The notes under the pieces are model-generated. The model worked only from the letters and a program-made list of their open reading frames with translations. It had not been told where the DNA came from and ran no database searches. A program made the translations under genes and the position numbers. Below, piece after piece: positions 1 through 6,968 of a stretch of DNA of 64,000 nucleotides (positions are counted from its first letter, which is position 1; each line of letters begins with the position of its first letter). The DNA lies in contig JAFAAW010000146.1 in the NCBI GenBank assembly GCA_023426365.1, forward strand, positions 30,459 through 94,458. Direction: 5' to 3'. The DNA comes from Pseudomonadota bacterium (GTDB taxonomy: Bacteria > Pseudomonadota > Alphaproteobacteria > Rhodospirillales > Magnetospirillaceae).

Positions 1-177
1 CAGCATCAGGTATTCGCTGATGCGGTTGTTGAGCACGCCCTTGCCGGTGATGGTGCCCTTCTTCTTGTTGTTGAAGGCGGTGGCGTCGTCCTTGAAGTAT
101 TGGACCAGGGTGCCAGGCTCGGGACCTTCGAAAAGGACCTTGGCCTTGCCTTCGTAAATCTGTCTGCGTCGGGCCAT
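1..177 (-). CDS. purC: Phosphoribosylaminoimidazole-succinocarboxamide synthase (SAICAR synthetase), N-terminal part
   Basis: This reading frame runs off the left edge, so only the first 59 codons are seen, starting from the ATG at 177. The protein begins MARRRQIYEGKAKVLFEG, followed by a YFKDDATAFNNKKKG stretch and GKGVLNNRISEYL. The YEGKAK loop and the D-TAFN-KK segment are the N-terminal nucleotide-binding signature of PurC. The enzyme joins aspartate to CAIR with ATP in the eighth step of IMP synthesis. purB, which acts on its product, lies 1.5 kb away on the same strand. A hairpin followed by TTTT lies about 53-80 nt upstream of the start codon and may end the transcript from the NRDE gene or attenuate purC. 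Confidence 0.93.
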   Translation of the reverse strand, partial: MARRRQIYEGKAKVLFEGPEPGTLVQYFKDDATAFNNKKKGTITGKGVLNNRISEYLML

Positions 178-229
178 GGAAATAATCCGCATGATGGAGC
201 GCGGGGCTTGCGTGTCTCGCGCGGGGAAA

Positions 230-258
230 ACGGGGCGGCTCGAATCGAGAGGCCCCGT
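230..258 (-). terminator. Hairpin plus T-run between the NRDE gene and purC
   Basis: Read on the minus strand, the arms CGGGGC and GCCCCG enclose an inner CTCG/CGAG pair and are followed directly by GTTTTCC. The shape is that of an intrinsic terminator. It could stop transcription from the NRDE gene, or sit in the purC leader as an attenuator. The sequence alone does not decide. Confidence 0.4.
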
Positions 259-288
259 CGATCACAGCAGTTCATATAGCAGGCAAAG

Positions 289-318
289 GCGGGGGAGACA
301 ACGAGCTGTCGTCCCCGC
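289..318 (-). terminator. Hairpin downstream of the NRDE gene
   Basis: GCGGGG and GTCCCCGC arms with inner GACA/TGTC pairing form a stem-loop about 50 nt past the NRDE stop codon. There is no real T-run (CTTTGCC follows), so this is a weaker terminator candidate than the hairpin closer to purC. Confidence 0.3.
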
Positions 319-366
319 CGCCCATGCTTAGCCGGAAAATCAGGCGCGCGGGCGGCCGCGCGGCGC

Positions 367-1116
367 TCACGCGGGCGACAGCGGCAGCCAGGGCGCGCGG
401 TCGGGGCGGCTGGCGGCGAAGCGCCAGACCGGGGGGCGCTCGGCGCCGATGGCGGGCAGGGCGATCAGCGACGACGACACCGTGCCGAAGCCGTTGGGGC
501 GGGCGAAGCACATGGCGGCGGCCTCCTCGCCGTCGGGGCCGGCGCCGTTGTCGGCCAGCAGGGCGGTCCACCCGCTCCAGTCGTCGCGGTCGGGGGCGGG
601 CACGGCGGCCGCGCGAAAGCGCGGCAGATAGGCGTGGATGCGCGGGCTTTGCGGGTCGTCCAGCTCCTGGGCGGTCAGCATGTGCAGCCCTTCCTCCACC
701 GCGTGGATCTGGATGCGCGCGCCGCCGTCGGCGCGCACCCACCACGCATCGCGGTTGTCGGCCACCAGCATGTTGAACGGGCGATAGGCGCGGCCGTCCA
801 GATCGGCCAGGGCGCGGGCGGCCTCGACCGCATCGGCGTGGTCCAGCGCCTCCAGCACCAGCTCCCCGCGCGAGCGCTTGCCCGGCTGCGGTCCAAGGGT
901 GCCGACGCGGTTGAGGATGCCGGCCACCACCCCGGCATCATTGATGCCCAGCCACGATCCGCCCGCCAATTCGTCCAGGCCGGCGACCACGTCGGGCCGG
1001 TCGGGCCAGTGGCGGGCGGGGCTTTTCCACGGCCGGCCGGCCATCTCGTCGCGGTTGGCGCCGATCAAAATCGGCCACTGGGCATCGGGGCGGCGCAGAA
1101 TGACCAGGGTGCACAT
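367..1116 (-). CDS. NRDE (TANGO2-like, DUF833) family protein
   Basis: The 249-residue protein starts MCTLVILRRP and carries the family-naming ANRDE motif near residue 20. It continues with GGSWLGIN and GVVAGILNR segments typical of NRDE/TANGO2 proteins. A Cys at position 2 and the overall layout recall N-terminal-nucleophile hydrolases, but no reaction is established for the bacterial members; eukaryotic TANGO2 is linked to haem and lipid handling. Length is normal for the family. No signal peptide or membrane segment is visible, so it is probably cytoplasmic. It is transcribed divergently from the zeta-like gene, with a 114-bp shared upstream region. Confidence 0.85.
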   Translation of the reverse strand: MCTLVILRRPDAQWPILIGANRDEMAGRPWKSPARHWPDRPDVVAGLDELAGGSWLGINDAGVVAGILNRVGTLGPQPGKRSRGELVLEALDHADAVEAARALADLDGRAYRPFNMLVADNRDAWWVRADGGARIQIHAVEEGLHMLTAQELDDPQSPRIHAYLPRFRAAAVPAPDRDDWSGWTALLADNGAGPDGEEAAAMCFARPNGFGTVSSSLIALPAIGAERPPVWRFAASRPDRAPWLPLSPA

Positions 1117-1230
1117 TGAAAAATCCGTTTCTACTGGAGGCTTCGACAGCTATAACACCTTCGCCACAATGGCATCGGGACCCAACGACAACCACTTTCC
1201 TATAGTGGGCGAAAAAGGAAGTCGCACACC

Positions 1231-1560
1231 ATGACTATGTTCGACGACCGCGAGAAGGCGTTCGAAGCGAAGTACCGGCTGGACCAGGAAACGCAATTCA
1301 AGGTCAACATCCGCCGGGACAAGCTGCTGGGGATGTGGGCCGCCGAGCATCTGGGGCTGTCGGGCGACGCCGCCAAGGCCTATGCCCTGTCGGTGGTCGA
1401 TGCCGAATTCACCGAACCCGACCACGATGCCAGCCACAAGGTGGTCCGTGATTTCGCCGCCAAGGGCGTCGCCCTGGACGAGGCCCAGGTGAAGAAGGAA
1501 ATGGCGCGTCTGGCCGAAGTCGCCCGCGCCCAGATCACCGAAGAGATCATCAAGAAGTAA
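1231..1560 (+). CDS. DUF1476 protein, alphaproteobacterial F1-ATPase zeta-subunit-like inhibitor
   Basis: The 109-residue, highly charged, all-helical protein opens MTMFDDREKAFEAKYRLDQE and ends EEIIKK. This matches the DUF1476 family, whose Paracoccus member is the zeta subunit that blocks ATP hydrolysis by F1FO-ATPase through its N-terminal region. The FDDREKAFEAKY segment at residues 4-15 is the conserved inhibitory part. The ATG at 1231 has an AAGGAAG ribosome site nine bases upstream, better spaced than the second ATG at 1237. No ATP synthase genes are nearby. Its location between purC and purB is a recurrent alphaproteobacterial arrangement as I remember it. A strong terminator follows. 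Confidence 0.85.
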   Translation: MTMFDDREKAFEAKYRLDQETQFKVNIRRDKLLGMWAAEHLGLSGDAAKAYALSVVDAEFTEPDHDASHKVVRDFAAKGVALDEAQVKKEMARLAEVARAQITEEIIKK

Positions 1561-1590
1561 GGCGTGCCGCGCGCCCTTCCGAATGCAAGA

Positions 1591-1620
1591 AAGGCCGGGG
1601 AGCGATCCCCGGCCTTTTCG
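1591..1620 (+). terminator. Intrinsic terminator after the zeta-like gene
   Basis: An AAGGCCGGGG / CCCCGGCCTT stem of ten base pairs with a six-base loop is followed by TTCGTTTGCGTTT. It lies 31 bp after the stop codon. It also has A residues on the other side, so it may work for the converging purB transcript. Confidence 0.85.
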
Positions 1621-1675
1621 TTTGCGTTTGCCCGCGCCTCCCCCTTCCCGCGAAGGGGGAGTGCCCGGCCGGCCG

Positions 1676-3013
1676 TCAGGCGCGGCCGAAGACGCGGCGG
1701 TAGATGGTGTCCACGTGCTTGGTGTGGTAGCCCAGGTCGAACAGGTCCTCGATCTGGGCGGGCGTCAGCGCCTTGGTCACGTCGCCGTCAGCCTTGAGGC
1801 CGGCCAGGAACATGCCCTTGGTTTCCTTGCCCTCGCCGGCGGCGTCCCACACCTTCATGGCGTTGCGCTGGACCAGGCGGTAGGCATCCTCGCGCGAGAC
1901 ACCGGCCTGGGTCAGGGCCAGCAGGACGCGCTGCGAGAAGATCAGGCCGCCCAACTGGTTCAGGTTGCGCTCCACCACGTCCGGATAGACCACCAGCTTG
2001 TCCACCACGTTGGTCAGGCGCGCCAGGGCGAAATCCAGGGTGATGGTGGCGTCGGGGCCGATATAGCGCTCGACCGAGGAATGCGAGATGTCGCGCTCGT
2101 GCCACAGGGCGACGTTTTCCATGGCCGGCACCACATAGGCGCGCACCATGCGGGCCAGACCGGTCAGGTTCTCGGTCAGCACCGGGTTGCGCTTGTGCGG
2201 CATGGCCGAGCTGCCCTTCTGGCCGGGCGAGAAATACTCCTCGGCCTCGCGCACTTCGGTGCGCTGCAGGTGGCGGATTTCCACGGCCACGCGCTCGATC
2301 GAGCTGGCGATGGTGCCCAGTGTCGCGAAGAACTGGGCATGGCGGTCGCGCGGGATCACCTGGGTGGACAGCGGCTCGGGCGCCAGGCCCAGCTTGGCGG
2401 CCACGTGCTCTTCCACGCGCGGGTCGATGTTGGCGAAGGTGCCCACCGCGCCCGAGATGGCGCAGGTGGCGATGTCCGCGCGCGCGGCCAGCAGGCGGGC
2501 CTTGTTGCGCTGGAACTCGGCGGCGAAGCCGGCGAATTTCAGGCCGATGGTGACCGGCTCGGCGTGGATGCCGTGGCTGCGGCCCATGCAGGCCAGGTCC
2601 TTGTATTCGAACGCCCGGCGCTCAAGGGCGGCCAGCAGCGCGTCGATATCGGCCAGCAGGATGTCGGTGGCCTGGACCAACTGCACGTTCAGGCAGGTAT
2701 CCAGCACGTCCGACGAGGTCATGCCCTGGTGCACGAAGCGCGAATCGGGGCCGATATGCTCGGCCAGTTCGGTCAGGAAGGCGATGACGTCATGCTTGGT
2801 CTCGGCCTCGATGGCGTCGATGCGGGCGATGCGCTCGGGCGTATAGGGCTTGTCGCCGTTGGCCCACACCGCCTTGGCGGATTCCTTGGGGATCACGCCC
2901 AGTTCGGCCAGCGCGTCGCAGGCATGCGCCTCGATGCGGAACCAGATGTTGAACTTGTTGGCGGGCTCCCAGATAGCGGTCATCTGGGGGCGGGAATAAC
3001 GCGGAATCGACAT
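1676..3013 (-). CDS. purB: Adenylosuccinate lyase
   Basis: This 445-residue member of the fumarase/aspartase superfamily carries the signature GSSAMPHKRNP (about residues 265-275), whose mobile loop serine is the catalytic base. It also has MTSSDVLDTCLNVQL and RSHGIHAEP segments that place the catalytic histidines. PurB splits SAICAR to AICAR and adenylosuccinate to AMP, so it acts twice in purine synthesis. The length (about 430-450) matches the short bacterial form as in Bacillus, not the E. coli form. It shares the minus strand with the MarR gene upstream, but a terminator lies between them, so it is probably transcribed separately. Confidence 0.95.
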   Translation of the reverse strand: MSIPRYSRPQMTAIWEPANKFNIWFRIEAHACDALAELGVIPKESAKAVWANGDKPYTPERIARIDAIEAETKHDVIAFLTELAEHIGPDSRFVHQGMTSSDVLDTCLNVQLVQATDILLADIDALLAALERRAFEYKDLACMGRSHGIHAEPVTIGLKFAGFAAEFQRNKARLLAARADIATCAISGAVGTFANIDPRVEEHVAAKLGLAPEPLSTQVIPRDRHAQFFATLGTIASSIERVAVEIRHLQRTEVREAEEYFSPGQKGSSAMPHKRNPVLTENLTGLARMVRAYVVPAMENVALWHERDISHSSVERYIGPDATITLDFALARLTNVVDKLVVYPDVVERNLNQLGGLIFSQRVLLALTQAGVSREDAYRLVQRNAMKVWDAAGEGKETKGMFLAGLKADGDVTKALTPAQIEDLFDLGYHTKHVDTIYRRVFGRA

Positions 3014-3102
3014 CGACGGGCCTCAGGCTGCGGGCGATCGGAAAGGGGGGTTATGGCAAAAAAACCATGGCCTTGCAAAGGCATTGCCGCATGTGCGCAA
3101 AC

Positions 3103-3132
3103 AAAAAACCCGCCGGGCGGGCGCTCGGCGGG
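3103..3132 (-). terminator. Intrinsic terminator after the MarR-family gene
   Basis: On the minus strand CCCGCCG pairs with CGGCGGG around a ten-base loop and is followed by TTTTTTG. It lies about 35 bp downstream of the MarR stop codon and separates that gene from purB. Confidence 0.7.
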
Positions 3133-3165
3133 GTGATGGGCGGCCGCCCGCGACGGCGGGCGCCG

Positions 3166-3630
3166 TCACAGCGGGCGGGGGCGGCCGTAATGGATGAAGT
3201 CGGTCCAGGTGCGCTCGACCCGCTGCATGGTGGCGACCGTGGTGTCCAGGGCGCGGGCGGTGTCCTCGCTGCCGCCCAGCGTTTCCGCCAGATCGTTCTG
3301 CAGCTTGCGGACGGCGTTGCACAGATCCAGGCCCTTCTGGGTCAGCTTCAGGCGCACCGAGCGGCGGTCGTGCGGCGAGCGTTCCTGCGTCAGATAGGCC
3401 GCTTCGGTCAGCGCCTTGATATTGTAGGAAACGTTCGACCCCTGGTAATAGCCGCGATCCTTGAGGTCGCGGATGACCACTTCGTTCTCGCCGATATTGT
3501 AGAGCAGCAGCGCCTGGACGGCATTGATGTCCTCGACGTTCAGCCGCCGCAATTCCGTACGCAGGACGTCCAGAAAATGGCGGTGCAGTCGTTCGATCAG
3601 GCGGACGATATCGAAATAGGGCTGGATCAT
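3166..3630 (-). CDS. MarR-family winged-helix regulator, LdtR-like
   Basis: The 154-residue protein has the MarR layout: N-terminal helix (LIERLHRHFLDVLRTEL), helix-turn-helix (residues about 55-85, with DLKDRGYYQGSNVSYNIKAL), a wing with the DRRSVRLKLT motif, and a C-terminal dimerisation helix. The RGYYQGSNVSYN recognition helix strongly resembles LdtR, which in Rhizobiales controls L,D-transpeptidase genes; target genes here are unknown. I start it at the ATG at 3630. No Shine-Dalgarno precedes this ATG, and a promoter with its -10 box ends nine bases upstream, so the mRNA is probably leaderless. A TTG seven codons upstream overlaps that promoter and is unlikely. Confidence 0.85.
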   Translation of the reverse strand: MIQPYFDIVRLIERLHRHFLDVLRTELRRLNVEDINAVQALLLYNIGENEVVIRDLKDRGYYQGSNVSYNIKALTEAAYLTQERSPHDRRSVRLKLTQKGLDLCNAVRKLQNDLAETLGGSEDTARALDTTVATMQRVERTWTDFIHYGRPRPL

Positions 3631-3638
3631 AGCGCGAG

Positions 3639-3667
3639 AGTATAGGGTCAACCCGGGTGATCAACAA
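3639..3667 (-). promoter_or_regulatory. Sigma70-type promoter of the MarR gene with a CCCGGG-centred dyad
   Basis: On the minus strand TTGTTG (3667-3662) is separated by 17 bases from TATACT (3644-3639). The predicted transcription start falls at or next to the ATG at 3630, implying a leaderless transcript. The spacer holds ACCCGGGT, a perfect eight-base palindrome, which would suit autorepression by the dimeric regulator. Confidence 0.55.
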
Positions 3668-3794
3668 CAGGGTTTTTCCAATATTTGAACAAAATGTAAC
3701 AAAACTGCGAGCGAACAATGCGCGGCGGGGAATTGTGCGCTGTGGCGGCGGATTGTAATGTGCGGTTTTCTCCTTACGGCCACAGGGGGGTGGC

Positions 3795-4883
3795 ATGCGC
3801 GCCGAGGACACGGATCAGGACGCCCCGGCGGGGCCGCGCCCGCGGATCGTCACGGTTTTCAACCAGAAGGGCGGGGTGGGCAAGACCACCACGGCGGTGA
3901 ACATCGCCGTGTGCCTGGCCGCCTTCGGCCGCCGGGTGGCGCTGATCGACCTGGACAGCCAAAGCAACGCCACCACCAATCTGGGCGTCACCCCGCCGGT
4001 GGCGACCGGCGCCTATCACCTGCTGACCGGCCGCGCCACCTTCGACGAGGCGCTGCGGCCGACCCCCTATGACGGCTTGCGTCTGGTGGGCGGGTCGGAC
4101 GAGCTGGCCTGGGCCGACATCGAGCTGGCCTTGGGCGAGCAGCCCGAGGCCGCGCTGACCCGCGCGCTGGCCAAGGTGCCCGACGGGCTGGAGGTGATCG
4201 TGGTCGATTGCCCGCCGGCGCCCGGCATCGTCTCGGTCACCGCGCTGGTGGCGGCCGATGCGGTGGTGATGCCGGTGATGCCCAGCCCGCACGCCCTGGA
4301 TGGCCTGCACAAGGCGTGGTGGAACGTGAACCGGGTCCGCGCCAAGTTCAATCAGGGCCTGGGCGGGATCAACATCCTGCTGACCATGACCGAAGACGGG
4401 GAAACCACCAAGCGGCTGAGCGAGGACATCATCGCCGAGTTCGGTCCGCGCGTCATGCCGGTGCTGGTGCCGCGCGACCCGGTGGTGATCGAGGCCGCCG
4501 ACCGCGACCTGCCGGTGGCGGTGCTGGCTTCGGGGTCGGCGCCGGCGCGGGCCTATGTGCGGGTGGCGGAATTGCTGCTGGACCGCACCGGCGGCAGCGC
4601 CGAGGCGCGCGACGCCGCCCGCGCCCGCCTGGACCAATGGCACGAGGGCGTGCCGCCGGCCGCCGCGCCGGTGGTGCGGGTCGGCGGCCCCGGCAAGCCG
4701 CCCGACCCCGGCTGGACCCGCGACGCCCGCCTGACCGCCATCGAGGCCGCCGCCATCACCGAGCCGCCGCTGCCGGGCAGCCGGGTGATCCAGGCCGTGC
4801 TGTGGATGACGGTGGGCGCCGTGCTGGGGGCGGCCTTGGCGGTGGCGGTGCTCAAGGGGCCTGACCTGCCGTTTCCGGTGTGA
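3795..4883 (+). CDS. ParA/MinD-family ATPase with a C-terminal membrane anchor
   Basis: The 362-residue protein has a complete deviant Walker A motif, NQKGGVGKTTTAVN, near residue 26. LIDLDSQSNAT (Walker A') and VIVVDCPPAPG (Walker B) follow, so it should bind ATP and dimerise like ParA/Soj. Unlike chromosomal ParA there is no ParB gene beside it. The last 100 residues form a Pro/Gly-rich linker and then a hydrophobic helix, VIQAVLWMTVGAVLGAALA, leaving a short tail. This predicts an inner-membrane tether, as in some positioning ATPases. The ATG at 3795 follows a GGGGGG ribosome site. Its 3' end overlaps the converging peroxiredoxin gene by 32 bp. Cargo is unknown. Confidence 0.85.
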   Translation: MRAEDTDQDAPAGPRPRIVTVFNQKGGVGKTTTAVNIAVCLAAFGRRVALIDLDSQSNATTNLGVTPPVATGAYHLLTGRATFDEALRPTPYDGLRLVGGSDELAWADIELALGEQPEAALTRALAKVPDGLEVIVVDCPPAPGIVSVTALVAADAVVMPVMPSPHALDGLHKAWWNVNRVRAKFNQGLGGINILLTMTEDGETTKRLSEDIIAEFGPRVMPVLVPRDPVVIEAADRDLPVAVLASGSAPARAYVRVAELLLDRTGGSAEARDAARARLDQWHEGVPPAAAPVVRVGGPGKPPDPGWTRDARLTAIEAAAITEPPLPGSRVIQAVLWMTVGAVLGAALAVAVLKGPDLPFPV

Positions 4884-5409
4884 CCTTGGCCCTGTAGGAC
4901 TTCAGCCAGGCCAGCATGGTATCGGCGTCGGACACCTCGAACGGGTCGGACGGGCAATTGTCGTCGAAGCCCGGTTCGACGAACATCTTTTTGACCTCGC
5001 CATCCTCGATATAGGCGGCATAGCGCCAACTGCGCATGCCGAAGCCCAGGTTCGACTTGTCCACCAGCATGCCCATCTTGCGGGTGAACTCGCCATTGCC
5101 GTCGGGCAGGAGGAACACCTTGTCGGCGCCCTGGGTCTTGCCCCACTGGTACATGACGAAGGCGTCGTTGACCGACAGGCAGATGATGGCGTCCACCCCC
5201 AGCGCCCGGAACTCGTCGTACAGTTCCTCGTAGCGGGGCAGGTGGCTGGTGGAACAGGTGGGGGTGAACGCCCCGGGCAGGGAGAACAGGACCACCCGCT
5301 TGCCCTTGAACACCTCGTCCGACCCCAGGTCCTTCCATTCGAACGGGTTGGGGCCGCCCAGCGCATCGTTGCGCACGCGGGTCTTGAACGTCACCTTGGG
5401 AACTTGCAT
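4852..5409 (-). CDS. Peroxiredoxin, Prx5 type
   Basis: The 185-residue protein has the Prx5 active-site segment PGAFTPTCSTSHLP, with the peroxidatic Cys near residue 49, and the conserved downstream Arg in MRSWRYAAYIEDG. A further Cys in DDNCPSDPFEVSDAD may act as the resolving residue. It reduces hydrogen peroxide and organic peroxides at the expense of thiol donors in the cytoplasm. I chose the ATG at 5409 because GGAGG lies seven bases upstream; an in-frame start six codons earlier has no such site. The gene is convergent with parA and overlaps it at the 3' end. Confidence 0.92.
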   Translation of the reverse strand: MQVPKVTFKTRVRNDALGGPNPFEWKDLGSDEVFKGKRVVLFSLPGAFTPTCSTSHLPRYEELYDEFRALGVDAIICLSVNDAFVMYQWGKTQGADKVFLLPDGNGEFTRKMGMLVDKSNLGFGMRSWRYAAYIEDGEVKKMFVEPGFDDNCPSDPFEVSDADTMLAWLKSYRAKVTPETAGQAP

Positions 5410-5462
5410 GGCCTGTCCTCCGCGCATTGACGAAGGAAAACAGACGCCCGCCGTCCGGGTTC

Positions 5463-6179
5463 CTACAGCAGTCCGACGCTCTTGAAGCTGGTGTGGCCCC
5501 GCCGCCCGACGATCAGGTGATCATGCACGGCAATGCCCAGCGGGCGCAGGGCGTCGCGCACGGCGCGCGTCATCTCGATGTCGGCCTTGGACGGCGTGGG
5601 GTCGCCGCTGGGGTGGTTGTGGACCATGATGATGGCGCTGGCATTCAGGTCGAGCGCGCGCTTGACCACCTCGCGCGGGTACAGCGGCGTGTGGTCCACC
5701 GTGCCTTCCTGCTGCAATTCGTCGGCGATCAGCATGTTCTTGCGGTCCAGGAACAGCAGGCGGAACTGCTCCTTGGGGCGCCGCGCCATGGCGGCGGTGC
5801 AGTAATCCAGCAGCGCGTCCCAACTGGAGATGACCGGTCGGTTGATCACCTTGCATTTCAGCATGCGCTGGGCGGCGTGCTCCACCACCTTCAAATAGGC
5901 GGCGGTGGTGGCGGAAACGCCGGAAAACGCCTCCAGCGCCTGGGGCGGGGCGGCCAGCACCTCGGCGAAGCCGCCGAATTCGTCGATCAGCTCCTTGGCC
6001 AGCTTCTTGGTGTCCTTGCGCGGGATCACGCTGGCCAGCAGCAGCTCCAGCACCTCGTAATCCGGCTGGGCGTCCGGTTCCGCCAAAAAGCGCTCGCGCA
6101 GGCGCTCGCGATGGCCCAGGTAATGGGGCTTGTCGTCGGCCTTGTCCTCAAGGCCGGGCAGGGCGGGGGCTGCGGTCAC
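5463..6179 (-). CDS. radC: RadC-family JAB/MPN-domain protein
   Basis: The 238-residue protein has the RadC layout: an N-terminal helix-hairpin-helix-like part (about residues 20-105, HYLGHRERLRERFL) and a C-terminal JAB1/MPN metal-binding domain with MVHNHPSGDPTPSKAD, giving the H-x-H-x10-D zinc motif. The name comes from E. coli DNA-repair work that was later questioned; the biochemical role is unclear. I prefer the GTG at 6179, which overlaps the TGA of the upstream gene by four bases and suggests translational coupling. A GTG at 6206 would add nine residues and give a 31-bp overlap. Confidence 0.88.
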   Translation of the reverse strand: MTAAPALPGLEDKADDKPHYLGHRERLRERFLAEPDAQPDYEVLELLLASVIPRKDTKKLAKELIDEFGGFAEVLAAPPQALEAFSGVSATTAAYLKVVEHAAQRMLKCKVINRPVISSWDALLDYCTAAMARRPKEQFRLLFLDRKNMLIADELQQEGTVDHTPLYPREVVKRALDLNASAIIMVHNHPSGDPTPSKADIEMTRAVRDALRPLGIAVHDHLIVGRRGHTSFKSVGLL

Positions 6180-6721
6180 AGGCGGTTGTGGAAGTCTTCC
6201 AGCCACTCCAGCCGCAGTTCCAGCGTCTGGATGTCGTGGTCCAGCCAGTCGGTCAGGTGGCAGGGATCGGAATCGTTGGTGGCGAAGCTGCCGCGCAGGT
6301 CGATCAGGCGGGTCAGTTCGCCCTCCACCATCTCGATCAGCAGGTCGGCCTGGGCGCGCTGCTCGCCCGGCTCGAGCAGGTCGAGGAAACGCATCTTGAG
6401 CGCGATGATCAGCTTGGACAGGTCGGTGCCGGGGCGCAGCCGCGCGGTCAGCAGGGTCTTGAGGTCGCGCCGGCCGCTCGCGGTGATGCCCAGCAGCGCA
6501 TCGTCCTCCATGCCCTGGCCGTCCAGGGCCTCGACCAGACCTTCATAGCGCAGCAGCTCGATCGAGGTGCCCATCAGGTCAAGCTGCGGGCCGGCCACGC
6601 GCGACAGGAAATGGCGCACGGACCCGGCCAGGGCGGAATAGCGCATGGGTTCGCGGGCGATGGTGCCCAGCGCGCACAGGCGTACGGCTTCCTTCGGCGT
6701 CAGCGTGTTGTCTGCGAACAT
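6176..6721 (-). CDS. PadR-like winged-helix regulator
   Basis: The 181-residue protein has an N-terminal winged-helix segment (residues about 10-95). Helices with LTPKEAVRLCALGTIA are followed by a wing around DDALLGITASGRRDLKTLL. A C-terminal helical part from residue 110 ends in a likely coiled coil, LDHDIQTLELRLEWLEDFHNRL. This resembles PadR regulators, where the C-terminal helices dimerise. Ligand and targets are unknown. It is coupled to radC through a GTGA overlap. A near-palindrome upstream of its start may be its own operator. The PadR assignment rests on architecture rather than a diagnostic motif. Confidence 0.6.
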   Translation of the reverse strand: MFADNTLTPKEAVRLCALGTIAREPMRYSALAGSVRHFLSRVAGPQLDLMGTSIELLRYEGLVEALDGQGMEDDALLGITASGRRDLKTLLTARLRPGTDLSKLIIALKMRFLDLLEPGEQRAQADLLIEMVEGELTRLIDLRGSFATNDSDPCHLTDWLDHDIQTLELRLEWLEDFHNRL

Positions 6722-6748
6722 GGTCGGTGCCCTTTCCCCGGCCTAAAT

Positions 6749-6761
6749 GCGAATCGTTCGC
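6749..6761. promoter_or_regulatory. Palindrome upstream of the PadR-like gene
   Basis: GCGAA-TCG-TTCGC is a perfect five-base inverted repeat 28 bp upstream of the regulator's start codon, inside an unusually AT-rich patch (TATAAT follows). It is a candidate autoregulatory operator; nothing else supports it. Confidence 0.3.
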
Positions 6762-6968
6762 AACATATAATGCGGCGCATGCCGCTGTCCAGTGCCGCCA
6801 TTATGGCAGAAGCCGCCCGTACAATCCAAGGCTGTCGCCGTGTCATCGCCATGGGCGCTGCCGGCCCGTCCCGGGCGCGCCCCGGCGCTGGCGTTCAGGC
6901 CACGCGGACGGACAGGGATGGGGAAGACAATCCCCGTTGACCCCTGCGGTCGCGGCCGTGTCCGGCGC

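Noticed and set aside
3065..3082. Palindromic ATGGCCTTGCAAAGGCAT upstream of purB
   Set aside because: Imperfect and short, and no known purine operator of this form; too weak to call.
1583..3136. Plus-strand open frame opposite purB
   Set aside because: Covers purB in antisense; repeated Gly/His/Gln composition and no motif.
6766..6771. TATAAT on the plus strand before the dihydroorotase end
   Set aside because: A perfect -10 word, but no -35 box at 16-18 bases and no gene follows on the plus strand.
6780..6968. Possible small RNA between the PadR-like gene and the dihydroorotase gene
   Set aside because: Checked for the conserved loop of SRP RNA and for stems; only a short GGGGA/TCCCC pair was found.
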